Below, piece after piece: positions 1 through 6,594 of a stretch of DNA of 7,225 bases. The stretch's first letter is position 1. Each line of letters starts with the position of its first letter. This DNA comes from an uncultured Emergencia sp. (GTDB taxonomy: Bacteria > Bacillota > Clostridia > Peptostreptococcales > Anaerovoracaceae). Where the stretch lies: assembly GCA_902476665.1 (NCBI GenBank), contig CABSEO010000093.1, positions 1-7,225 of the forward strand, in the 5' to 3' direction. Both the position numbers and the translations under genes were made by a program. The notes under the pieces were generated by a model. That model was not told the DNA's origin. It saw nothing but the letters and a program-made list of their open reading frames with translations, and did not search any database.

Positions 1-26
1 GTGGGGAGACTGCATCTTTTTAGATT
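1..26 (+). promoter_or_regulatory. Possible 3' arm of a T-box leader terminator upstream of leuS (cut by window edge)
   Basis: The first bases read GTGGGGAGAC, then a short spacer and a run of five T (17-21), just before the leuS ribosome binding site. Aminoacyl-tRNA synthetase genes of Firmicutes, leuS included, are often controlled by a T-box leader. The 3' half of its terminator hairpin is commonly a GGGGA-type arm followed by a T run at this distance from the gene. The 5' arm, the antiterminator with its TGG bulge and the specifier loop would all lie to the left of the window, so the hairpin cannot be confirmed. It could equally be the end of an upstream transcript. Confidence 0.35.
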
Positions 27-45
27 TGGAGGAGCAGTAAAAGAA

Positions 46-2517
46 ATGAACGAGAAGTATAATTTCAAAGAAATTGAAGCAAAATGGCAGAAATACTGGA
101 AAGATAACAATTCCTTCAAAACTGTGGAGGATGAAAATAAGGAAAAATATTATGTGCTTGAAATGTTTCCTTATCCTTCCGGAAAGCTGCATATGGGGCA
201 TGTGAGAAACTATTCCATTGGCGACGTGATTGCAAGATGCAAGGCGATGCAGGGTTATAATGTGCTGCATCCTATGGGGTTTGACTCTTTTGGCCTGCCT
301 GCGGAAAATGCGGCAATTAAAAATGGTGTGGAACCAAGCAAATGGACCTGGGACAACATTCATGAAATGGAGGCACAGCTTGCTCAGCTGGGACTTTCCT
401 ATGACTGGGACAGAGAAGTGCAGACCTGTAATCCTGATTACTACAAGTGGATGCAGTGGATTTTCATTCAGTTCTACAATAAGGGACTGGCCTATAAAAA
501 GGAAAATCCTGTAAACTGGTGTCCGAGCTGTCAGACTGTACTTGCCAATGAACAGGTGGTGGACGGCTGCTGTGAAAGATGTAAAACACCGGTGGGAAAA
601 AAGAATCTTTCTCAGTGGTACTTTAAAATCACAGACTATGCTGACAGACTTCTTTCCAACCTGGAAAAACTGGAAGGCTGGCCGAACAAGGTTAAAGTCA
701 TGCAGAAAAACTGGATTGGCAAGTCCATCGGTGCCGAGATTGATTTCCCTATCGATGAAACCGATAAAGTTCTGAAAGTATTTACAACCAGAGCCGACAC
801 GCTCTTTGGCGTAACCTACATGGTTATGGCACCAGAACATCCGTATGTGATGGAAATGGTGAAAGGAACTGAATATGAAGAAGCCGTTTTAGCCTATCTG
901 GATAAGGTAGAGCATATGAACGACATTGAAAGAACTTCTACTGCCAATGAGAAAACAGGTGTGTTTATTGGGAAATATGCAGTAAACCCTGTTAACGGTA
1001 AAAAAGTTCCAATCTTTATTTCTGACTATGTTCTGATGGGATACGGAACAGGTGCTATCATGGCGGTTCCTGCCCATGACCAGAGAGACTTTGATTTTGC
1101 AAAGAAATTTGATCTGGAGATTATTCCTGTTGTCAACTCAGAAGATCCGTCCATTGACGTACACAACCTGACAGAAGCCTTTGCGGCAGAAGGAACCATG
1201 ATCAATTCCGGCAAATTTGACGGCATGAATAACAAGGATGCCATTGCGGCTGTTATTAAGTGGCTGGAAGAAGAGGGGATAGGAAAGAAGACCGTTAACT
1301 ACAGACTTCGTGACTGGCTGATCTCCAGACAGAGATACTGGGGAACACCGATTCCGATGATTTACTGTGACGACTGCGGATGGGTACCTGAAAAAGAGGA
1401 AAATCTGCCTGTACTTCTTCCGACTGATGTTGAATTTACTGGAAAGGGAGAGTCTCCTCTGACCACTTCTAAAACTTTTGCTGAATGTACCTGTCCAAGA
1501 TGCGGTAAAAAGGCGAAGAGAGAAATGGATACCATGGATACTTTCCTGGATTCTTCCTGGTATTTCCTCAGATACTGTGATCCTAAAAATGATAAAGAAG
1601 CCTTTTCCAAGGATAAAACAGACTACTGGATGGATGTGGATCAGTACATCGGCGGTGTGGAACATGCTATTCTGCATCTGATGTATTCACGTTTCTTCCA
1701 GATGGCTCTGTATGATCTGGGGCTTGTAAGCCAGGAAGAGCCGTTCAAGAACCTGCTGACCCAGGGTATGGTAAACAAGGACGGCAAGAAGATGAGCAAA
1801 TCTCTGGGCAATGTTGTAAGCCCTGAGGAGATTATTAATAAATATGGTGCAGATACTGCAAGACTGTTTATTCTGTTTGCAGCACCACCGGAGAGAGAAC
1901 TGGACTGGTCTGATGCAGGGGTGGAAGGAAGTTATAGATTCCTGAACCGTGTATATCGTCTGGTTTATGATTTCCATCAGAAATGGGAAGGTGGCGATAC
2001 TGCATATGAAATCAAGACAGATGCAGATAAAGAACTGAATTATGTCCTCAATACTACGATTAAGAAGGTAACCGATGACGTTGGGGGAAGATTCAGCTTC
2101 AATACAGCGATCAGTTCTATTATGGAGCTTGTTAACGAGCTGTACAGATATAAAGAATTGAAAGATGCAAACCAGGCCTTTATGAAACATGCCATTGACA
2201 CGCTGGTTACCATTTTAGCTCCGTTCACGCCGCATATCTGTGAGGAAATGTGGCAGCAGATGGGTCACAGCGAAACTTTGACAAACGTGCCGTGGCCGGC
2301 TTATGAAGAATCTGCTCTGGTTAGAGATACTGTAGAGATTGTCGTACAGGTGAACGGCAAACTGAAAGAAAAATTAAACGTTGCAAACAATTTATCTAAA
2401 GAGGAACTGGAAAAGACTGCTCTTTCAAGCGATAAGGTAAAAGCATTGACAGAGGGTCAGAACGTAGTCAAGGTCATCGCTGTCCCTAATAAACTGATAA
2501 ATATCGTTATTAAGTAA
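46..2517 (+). CDS. leuS: Leucyl-tRNA synthetase
   Basis: This class I aminoacyl-tRNA synthetase charges tRNA-Leu with leucine in the cytoplasm. The 823-residue product has the full bacterial LeuRS layout. The HIGH signature is HMGH at residues 49-52. A first zinc-type cysteine set is C159-x2-C162 with C176-x2-C179. The CP1 editing domain carries TTRADTLFG (from 247) and [15 protein letters not shown], whose D345 matches the conserved editing aspartate. A second CxxC pair set is at 441/444 and 483/486, and SRQRYWG precedes the catalytic core. KMSKS is at 582-586, followed by the helical anticodon-binding domain and a C-terminal domain starting near [12 protein letters not shown] chose ATG 46 because GGAGGAG (28-34) lies 11 bases upstream and homologues begin near '[14 protein letters not shown]'. 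The frame is open to the window edge, but the 15 extra residues look like leader. rnj follows 10 bases after the stop. Confidence 0.98.
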   Translation: MNEKYNFKEIEAKWQKYWKDNNSFKTVEDENKEKYYVLEMFPYPSGKLHMGHVRNYSIGDVIARCKAMQGYNVLHPMGFDSFGLPAENAAIKNGVEPSKWTWDNIHEMEAQLAQLGLSYDWDREVQTCNPDYYKWMQWIFIQFYNKGLAYKKENPVNWCPSCQTVLANEQVVDGCCERCKTPVGKKNLSQWYFKITDYADRLLSNLEKLEGWPNKVKVMQKNWIGKSIGAEIDFPIDETDKVLKVFTTRADTLFGVTYMVMAPEHPYVMEMVKGTEYEEAVLAYLDKVEHMNDIERTSTANEKTGVFIGKYAVNPVNGKKVPIFISDYVLMGYGTGAIMAVPAHDQRDFDFAKKFDLEIIPVVNSEDPSIDVHNLTEAFAAEGTMINSGKFDGMNNKDAIAAVIKWLEEEGIGKKTVNYRLRDWLISRQRYWGTPIPMIYCDDCGWVPEKEENLPVLLPTDVEFTGKGESPLTTSKTFAECTCPRCGKKAKREMDTMDTFLDSSWYFLRYCDPKNDKEAFSKDKTDYWMDVDQYIGGVEHAILHLMYSRFFQMALYDLGLVSQEEPFKNLLTQGMVNKDGKKMSKSLGNVVSPEEIINKYGADTARLFILFAAPPERELDWSDAGVEGSYRFLNRVYRLVYDFHQKWEGGDTAYEIKTDADKELNYVLNTTIKKVTDDVGGRFSFNTAISSIMELVNELYRYKELKDANQAFMKHAIDTLVTILAPFTPHICEEMWQQMGHSETLTNVPWPAYEESALVRDTVEIVVQVNGKLKEKLNVANNLSKEELEKTALSSDKVKALTEGQNVVKVIAVPNKLINIVIK

Positions 2518-2527
2518 AGGGGAGAAC

Positions 2528-4342
2528 ATGAGAGATTACAACAGTAAAAAGCCATCCGTCAAAAAGGTGGCTGCCAAGAGACCCCAGAATAAAGAGGCTC
2601 TGCCGTTAAAGACAAGGAGTCCGAAAAAGGGATCCGGCCGCAGTGCTGTCATGAAGAATGTGAAGCCTGCCAGACAGACGAAAAAGGCAGAGAATCTGAA
2701 AGTTATTCCTATCGGAGGTCTCAATGAAATCGGAAAGAATCTTACAGTTTTGGAATATAAGGATCAGATACTGCTGATCGACTGTGGAATGTCTTTTCCG
2801 GAAGACGAAATGTACGGTATTGATGTAGTGATTCCCGATTTCAGTTATCTGGTAAAAAATGCAAAGAAGATTGTAGGCATGGTGATTACTCACGGTCATG
2901 AAGACCATATCGGAGCAGTGCCATACCTGCTGAAACAAGTAAATGTTCCTATCTATGGGACCAGGCTGACCCTTGGTCTCATAGAGAATAAACTGAAGGA
3001 ACACGGGCTCAAAGCAAAATTCAACTACATTAAAGCGGGAGAAAAGTTCAAAGTAGGCGAATTTAAGGTGGAAGCTATCAGAACTACCCATTCTATTGCT
3101 GATGCTATCTGCCTGTATATTCAGACACCGGCAGCAACGCTGTTTCATACAGGCGATTTTAAAATTGATTATACGCCTATTGACGGTGAACCTATCGATT
3201 TGGCTAAATTTGCTGAAATTGGCAGACGTGGCGTGGATCTGATGCTGGCTGACAGTACCAATGTACTGCGAAAGGGTTATACTGCTTCAGAAAAAGTGGT
3301 AGGTCAGACTCTGGACGGCATTTTCAGAGAAGCAAAGAACAGAATCATTATTGCCACCTTCTCCTCAAATGTGCACAGAGTTCAGAAAATCGTGGAGCTG
3401 GCTGTCAAATATGGACGAAAAGTAGCTGTGTCGGGAAGAAGTATGGATACTGGGGTGACTTTTGCTTCAGAGTTGGGTTATCTGCATTTTCCTGCAGGAT
3501 CTTATGTGGATCTGAATAAGACAAAAAATATTCCCGATGATGAACTTGTTATTATTACGACTGGCAGTCAGGGTGAGCCAATGTCGGCTTTATCACGGAT
3601 GGCCAATAATGAACACCGAAATGTGAAGCTGAAAACAGGAGCCATGGTGATTCTTTCATCCACTCCTGTACCGGGTAATGAGAAGACAGTTTCAAGTGTT
3701 GTTAACAGACTTTATGAAAAAGAAGTAGAAGTTATCTACAATGATATAGCCGATATTCATGTTTCGGGTCACGCCTGTCAGGAAGAACTGAAGCTGATTC
3801 ACACGCTGATCAAACCGAAGTATTTTATGCCTGTTCACGGTGAATACAGACATCTGGTACAGCATGCAAATCTGGCAGAGTCTATTGGTATGAACAAGAA
3901 CAGAATTTTTATTCTGTCCAATGGTGATCAGCTGACAGTAGACAAGAGAAGCGCTACCAGATTCCAGAATGTGGTCAGTGCAGAGGATATTCTGGTAGAT
4001 GGTCTGGGTGTAGGTGATATTGGAAATATTGTGCTCCGAGACAGAAAACTGCTTTCTGAATCCGGCCTTATTATTGTTGTTGCTGCCATTGACAGAAGCA
4101 GCGGAGAAATCATTTCCGGACCTGATATCGTGTCTAGAGGTTTTGTCTACGTCAGAGAAAATGAAGATCTGATTAATGACGCCAGAGCTATCGCACGACA
4201 GGCTCTTGAGGAAACGCTGACAGAAAACTGCAGCAAAGACTGGAATGCCATTAAAAATAATGTAAGGGAAGAACTCAGAAAGTTTATCTTTAAGAAGACA
4301 AAGAGAAGCCCGATTATTCTTCCGATATTTTTAGACGTATAA
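2528..4342 (+). CDS. rnj: Ribonuclease J (metallo-beta-lactamase / beta-CASP RNase)
   Basis: RNase J has 5'-to-3' exonuclease and endonuclease activity in mRNA decay and in rRNA/sRNA maturation, in the cytoplasm. The 604-residue product shows the zinc-binding motif HGHEDH at 122-127, further metal ligands at H188 and HTGD 207-210, and a beta-CASP region including SGRSMDTG (302-309) and TTGSQGEP (344-351). HVSGHACQEEL (411-421) and PVHGEYRHL (435-443, with H437) follow. A C-terminal domain of roughly 100 residues comes after residue 490. The conserved core starts near residue 58 (VIPIGGLNEIGKN). The first 57 residues are an added, strongly basic tail, which makes the protein about 50 residues longer than B. 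subtilis RNase J1. ATG 2528 has AGGGGAG just upstream, overlapping the end of leuS. The internal ATG at residue 42 has no such site. The gene is probably co-transcribed with leuS and ylbF. J1 and J2 types cannot be told apart here. Confidence 0.97.
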   Translation: MRDYNSKKPSVKKVAAKRPQNKEALPLKTRSPKKGSGRSAVMKNVKPARQTKKAENLKVIPIGGLNEIGKNLTVLEYKDQILLIDCGMSFPEDEMYGIDVVIPDFSYLVKNAKKIVGMVITHGHEDHIGAVPYLLKQVNVPIYGTRLTLGLIENKLKEHGLKAKFNYIKAGEKFKVGEFKVEAIRTTHSIADAICLYIQTPAATLFHTGDFKIDYTPIDGEPIDLAKFAEIGRRGVDLMLADSTNVLRKGYTASEKVVGQTLDGIFREAKNRIIIATFSSNVHRVQKIVELAVKYGRKVAVSGRSMDTGVTFASELGYLHFPAGSYVDLNKTKNIPDDELVIITTGSQGEPMSALSRMANNEHRNVKLKTGAMVILSSTPVPGNEKTVSSVVNRLYEKEVEVIYNDIADIHVSGHACQEELKLIHTLIKPKYFMPVHGEYRHLVQHANLAESIGMNKNRIFILSNGDQLTVDKRSATRFQNVVSAEDILVDGLGVGDIGNIVLRDRKLLSESGLIIVVAAIDRSSGEIISGPDIVSRGFVYVRENEDLINDARAIARQALEETLTENCSKDWNAIKNNVREELRKFIFKKTKRSPIILPIFLDV

Positions 4343-4355
4343 GCGAGGTAAGAAT

Positions 4356-4700
4356 ATGAATGTATATGATCAGGCCCATGGACTGGCCAAGGCAATTAAA
4401 GAATCCGAAGAGTTCAAACAGTATGATCAGCTGAAAAAAGTGATAGATCAGAATGAAAGTCTCTCAGCCATGATAAAGGATTTTCAGTCCAAGCAGTTTG
4501 AGATGCAGGCAAAACAGATGATGGGTGAAAATGCTGCAGCAGACATGATGCAGTCTGTGCAGGAGCTTTATCAGATCATTATGAAGGATCCTATGGCAGC
4601 ACAGTATATGCAGGCAGAAATGCGTTTTTCACTGATGATGAACGATGTATATAAGATTCTGGGTGAAGTAATGGGACTTGGCAACGGGCAGCAAATCTGA
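4356..4700 (+). CDS. ylbF: YlbF/YmcA-family protein, probable RNA-decay accessory factor
   Basis: The 114-residue, soluble, almost wholly helical product resembles the YlbF/YmcA (Com_YlbF) family. It has an N-terminal 'YDQAHGLAKAIKESEEF' helix, then charged and Gln-rich helices, and a 'DPMAAQYMQAE' segment in the second half. In B. subtilis, YlbF forms a complex with YmcA and YaaT that affects RNase Y-dependent mRNA processing, competence and biofilm formation. Here the gene sits 13 bases after the RNase J stop, which suggests a role in RNA decay, but that is inference. Methionine is unusually frequent (14 of 114 residues). ATG 4356 has GAGGT (4345-4349) six bases upstream. Its last codons and stop overlap the promoter for efp. 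YlbF and YmcA paralogues are hard to separate by eye, so the symbol is family-level. Confidence 0.85.
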   Translation: MNVYDQAHGLAKAIKESEEFKQYDQLKKVIDQNESLSAMIKDFQSKQFEMQAKQMMGENAAADMMQSVQELYQIIMKDPMAAQYMQAEMRFSLMMNDVYKILGEVMGLGNGQQI

Positions 4701-4706
4701 TATAAT
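4678..4706 (+). promoter_or_regulatory. Strong housekeeping-sigma promoter for efp with extended -10
   Basis: TTGGCA (4678-4683) is a 5-of-6 match to the -35 consensus. Exactly 17 bases later comes TATAAT (4701-4706), a perfect -10. It is preceded by TGA, so the sequence reads TGnTATAAT, an extended -10. Transcription would start near 4711-4713, giving efp a leader of about 48 bases. The -35 lies inside the ylbF coding sequence, and the TG of the extended -10 is the first two bases of the ylbF stop codon. No terminator lies between ylbF and efp, so efp may also receive read-through from the leuS operon. Confidence 0.85.
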
Positions 4707-4737
4707 AATTGCAGAAGTTTTTTGAATCAAAATTTTA

Positions 4738-4750
4738 AGAGGAAAGTGAG
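4738..4750 (+). promoter_or_regulatory. Unusually spaced ribosome binding region of efp
   Basis: The only good purine motif ahead of efp, AGAGG (4738-4742), lies 17 bases from the ATG, far beyond the usual 5-9. A weaker AAGTGAG (4744-4750) sits nine bases from the ATG and may be the real pairing site. No alternative start lies between them in frame: upstream in the efp frame there is a TAA at 4736-4738. The start itself is fixed by the conserved EF-P N-terminus. Confidence 0.5.
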
Positions 4751-4759
4751 AATAGACCA

Positions 4760-5323
4760 ATGATTTACGCAAGTGATTTTAGAAAAGGCAGGACGTTTCA
4801 GATTAATGGCGAACCTCATGTAGTGCTTGACTTTATGCATGTAAAACCAGGCAAAGGTGCGGCTTTTGTCAGAACTAAATATAAGAACATCATTACAGGG
4901 GCAACCAGAGAAGAAGCATTCAATCCTGATGATAAATTTGAAGAAGCCATCATTGAGACCAAGAAGATGCAGTACCTTTATAATGATGGAGATCTGTACT
5001 ATTTTATGGATCAGGAAACTTATGAACAGGTGCCGGTGGCATATGACATGGTAGAAGACGCTATCAAGTATATGAGAGAAAATGATGAAGCAACACTGAA
5101 GTTTTACAAGGGTGAACCGTTCATTGTAGAGGCTCCGAACTTTGTGGATCTGGTAGTGACAGAAACAGAGCCGGGCGTAAAGGGTAATACGGCAACGAAC
5201 GTTACTAAAGCCGCTACAGTTGAGACCGGTGCAGTGATTCAGGTACCTATCTTCATTGAAGAAGGAGAAAAAATCCAGATTGATACCAGATCAGGCGAAT
5301 ATCTGGGCAGATCCAAAGAATAA
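4760..5323 (+). CDS. efp: Elongation factor P
   Basis: EF-P binds between the P and E sites of the ribosome and promotes peptide bond formation at polyproline and similar stalling sequences. The 187 residues match the family's usual length. The N-terminal KOW-like domain (about 1-62) carries the tip loop [10 protein letters not shown], with K32 at the position modified in bacteria. The two OB-like domains follow, including '[19 protein letters not shown]' and '[39 protein letters not shown]', a near-signature segment of domain III. The VKPGKGAAF loop is the same as in B. subtilis EF-P, whose K32 carries a 5-aminopentanol group. No modification gene is visible here, so the modification state is unknown. 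The gene has its own promoter and is followed by a terminator, so it can be expressed alone although it sits between two other gene groups. Confidence 0.98.
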   Translation: MIYASDFRKGRTFQINGEPHVVLDFMHVKPGKGAAFVRTKYKNIITGATREEAFNPDDKFEEAIIETKKMQYLYNDGDLYYFMDQETYEQVPVAYDMVEDAIKYMRENDEATLKFYKGEPFIVEAPNFVDLVVTETEPGVKGNTATNVTKAATVETGAVIQVPIFIEEGEKIQIDTRSGEYLGRSKE

Positions 5324-5334
5324 GAGTATTTGAC

Positions 5335-5371
5335 GAAGGGACGGAATTTCGTCCCTTCCTTTGTAGTTTTT
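5335..5371 (+). terminator. Rho-independent terminator after efp
   Basis: A perfect 9-bp stem, GAAGGGACG (5335-5343) with CGTCCCTTC (5350-5358), encloses a six-base GAATTT loop. A further G-T pair could tighten the loop to four bases. The hairpin begins 12 bases after the efp stop. The following tract is T-rich but broken (CTTTGTAGTTTTT, 5359-5371), so termination may be partial. That would let some transcripts continue into mltG. Confidence 0.75.
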
Positions 5372-5396
5372 GGTTGCAGCAGAAAAGAGGTAGGAA

Positions 5397-6461
5397 GTGG
5401 AGAAGGATAAGAGAACTGGAATTAACAAGAAAATCGTTATAGCAGGGATTATCATTGCAGCAGTCATTGTATTAGGAGGAGTCATCTTCTATCAATCAGG
5501 ACTGGGGGCACCTGAATCAGGAAATGATGAGCCTGTCACTGTATCCATTCCACAGGGAAGCGGAGCTTCTGCCATTGTGGATATTCTGGACGAAAACGGG
5601 CTGATAAAAAATAAGCTGGCTGCAAAAATCCATGTTCGTCTGGGCGGTTATGACAGCCTGCAGGCCAACAGTTATATTTTTACCAGAGATATGGATCTGC
5701 GTGAAATTATGGGTGCTATCAACAGCGGTGATTTTTCTTATCTTTCCAAGAACGCCTTCACGATAATTGAAGGAGCAACGGCTGTTCAGGCTGCAGAGGC
5801 CATCTGCGAAGAACTTCCTTTTTCTGCGGAGGAACTGCTGGCCAAGTGGAATGACAGATCTTATCTGAACGAACTCATAGAGAAATACTGGTTCTTAACA
5901 GATGAAATTCTGGCTGATGGAATCATGTATCCGCTGGAAGGTTATCTTTATCCTGAAACATATTTTGTCACCAGTGAAAATCCGACGATGGAAGACGTGA
6001 CAGAAATGCTGCTGGATATGACAGATCAGGTTTTAACAGAAAAAAAAGAAGAGATCGAAAAAATGAATATGACAGTGCATGAGTTCCTGACTTTGTCTTC
6101 TATTGTAGAAAATGAATCTCTCTTTGAAGAAGACAGGCCAGCCATTGCAGGGGTCTTTATCAATCGTCTCAAAAAGGATATGCTTTTACAGAGTGATATT
6201 ACGGTTCTCTATGCCTTACAGGAAAAACGGGTGGACGTTACTTATGACGACCTTGAAGTGGATTCAAAGTATAATACATATAAGCATTCCGGTCTGCCTG
6301 TAGGACCTGTCTGCTCTCCGTCCGCACCGACGATGGATGATGTGCTGCATTATGAAAAATCTGATTATCTGTATTTTTTCGCCACGGAGGAGGGTGAGGT
6401 TATCTTTTCCAAAACCCTTGAAGAACACGAAAAAACTGTCAGTGACAATATGTGGTATTAA
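5397..6461 (+). CDS. mltG: Endolytic transglycosylase MltG (YceG-like)
   Basis: MltG cleaves nascent peptidoglycan strands at the outer face of the membrane and is thought to set glycan chain length. The 354-residue product has a short basic cytoplasmic start, one membrane anchor (about 13-31) and an extracytoplasmic part. A small LysM-like domain (about 46-110, VTVSIPQGSGASAIVDIL) is followed by the YceG catalytic domain. Visible landmarks are LEGYLYPETY (180-189), LSSIVENES with the expected catalytic glutamate E238, VFINRLKKDMLLQSDITVLYA, and NTYKHSGLPVGPVCSPS. The usual EKE around the catalytic residue is ENE here. I chose GTG 5397 because AAAGAGG (5384-5390) lies six bases upstream, the frame gives a sensible K-rich N-terminus before the anchor, and no in-frame ATG precedes the anchor. 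It follows the efp terminator, and I see no clear promoter of its own. It corresponds to B. subtilis yrrL in position and type. Confidence 0.95.
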   Translation: MEKDKRTGINKKIVIAGIIIAAVIVLGGVIFYQSGLGAPESGNDEPVTVSIPQGSGASAIVDILDENGLIKNKLAAKIHVRLGGYDSLQANSYIFTRDMDLREIMGAINSGDFSYLSKNAFTIIEGATAVQAAEAICEELPFSAEELLAKWNDRSYLNELIEKYWFLTDEILADGIMYPLEGYLYPETYFVTSENPTMEDVTEMLLDMTDQVLTEKKEEIEKMNMTVHEFLTLSSIVENESLFEEDRPAIAGVFINRLKKDMLLQSDITVLYALQEKRVDVTYDDLEVDSKYNTYKHSGLPVGPVCSPSAPTMDDVLHYEKSDYLYFFATEEGEVIFSKTLEEHEKTVSDNMWY

Positions 6462-6478
6462 TCTCTGTAACAAAATAT

Positions 6479-6492
6479 AAGGTGGTTTCATG
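6479..6492 (+). promoter_or_regulatory. Ribosome binding site and ATG out of frame with the methyltransferase body
   Basis: AAGGTGG (6479-6485) is followed four bases later by ATG 6490. It is the only convincing initiation site between mltG and the methyltransferase. The frame it opens reads MNITNDLVTAFI, like the usual N-terminus of this methyltransferase family, but it then leaves the family sequence and stops at TGA 6592-6594. Confidence 0.75.
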
Positions 6493-6594
6493 AATATTAC
6501 AAATGACCTGGTAACGGCTTTTATCGGCCGCTGTCTGAAGAATTGGCATTTCTTCGTGAAATGGGAGAAAAGGACAGGGTTCCTATTATTCTGA
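6490..6594 (+). pseudogene. Displaced N-terminus of the TrmR-like methyltransferase (frameshifted 34-codon frame)
   Basis: Translation from ATG 6490 gives MNITNDLVTAFIGR and then unrelated residues up to TGA 6592. The first 12 residues fit the start of YrrM/TrmR-type methyltransferases (short acidic/polar start, then V-T-x-aromatic-I). From about 6513 the family sequence continues in the frame one base back, reading NGFYRPLSEELAFLRE. The two readings overlap on the same bases, so part of the original sequence is missing here. The event could be a real mutation, an assembly error at a short repeat, or a lost base in the TTTT run (6519-6522). This entry is not a separate gene; it is the broken 5' end of the gene that continues to 7154. 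Confidence 0.7.

Noticed and set aside
1..45. leuS starting at GTG 1, adding 15 residues
   Set aside because: The bases 28-34 form a strong ribosome binding site for ATG 46, the extra residues do not resemble LeuRS, and the stretch looks like leader sequence. The frame is open only because the window is cut there.
230..775. Two short + strand frames (230-514 and 542-775) inside leuS
   Set aside because: They overlap the conserved LeuRS frame, have no ribosome binding site, and their products have no coherent features.
1138..1677. Long open frame on the minus strand inside leuS
   Set aside because: It is antisense to strongly conserved LeuRS sequence, has no ribosome binding site and no recognisable motif. 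It is a shadow of the coding strand, as are the other minus-strand frames over leuS and rnj.
5330..5358. Possible promoter with -35 TTGACG at 5330-5335 ahead of mltG
   Set aside because: At 16-18 bases downstream the sequence is the C/T-rich 3' arm of the terminator hairpin, with nothing like TATAAT.
5324..5396. Small gene or riboswitch in the efp-mltG gap
   Set aside because: The 73 bases are accounted for by the terminator hairpin and the mltG ribosome binding site. No start with an RBS or conserved leader structure is visible.
6517..6525. Programmed -1 frameshift at GCTTTTATC in the methyltransferase gene
   Set aside because: Slipping on TTT would restore the frame (VTAF then YRPL), but there is no canonical X XXY YYZ heptamer, and I see no evident stimulatory stem-loop or upstream internal Shine-Dalgarno. 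The resulting N-terminus is also shorter than I expect for the family. A mutation or assembly error is simpler.
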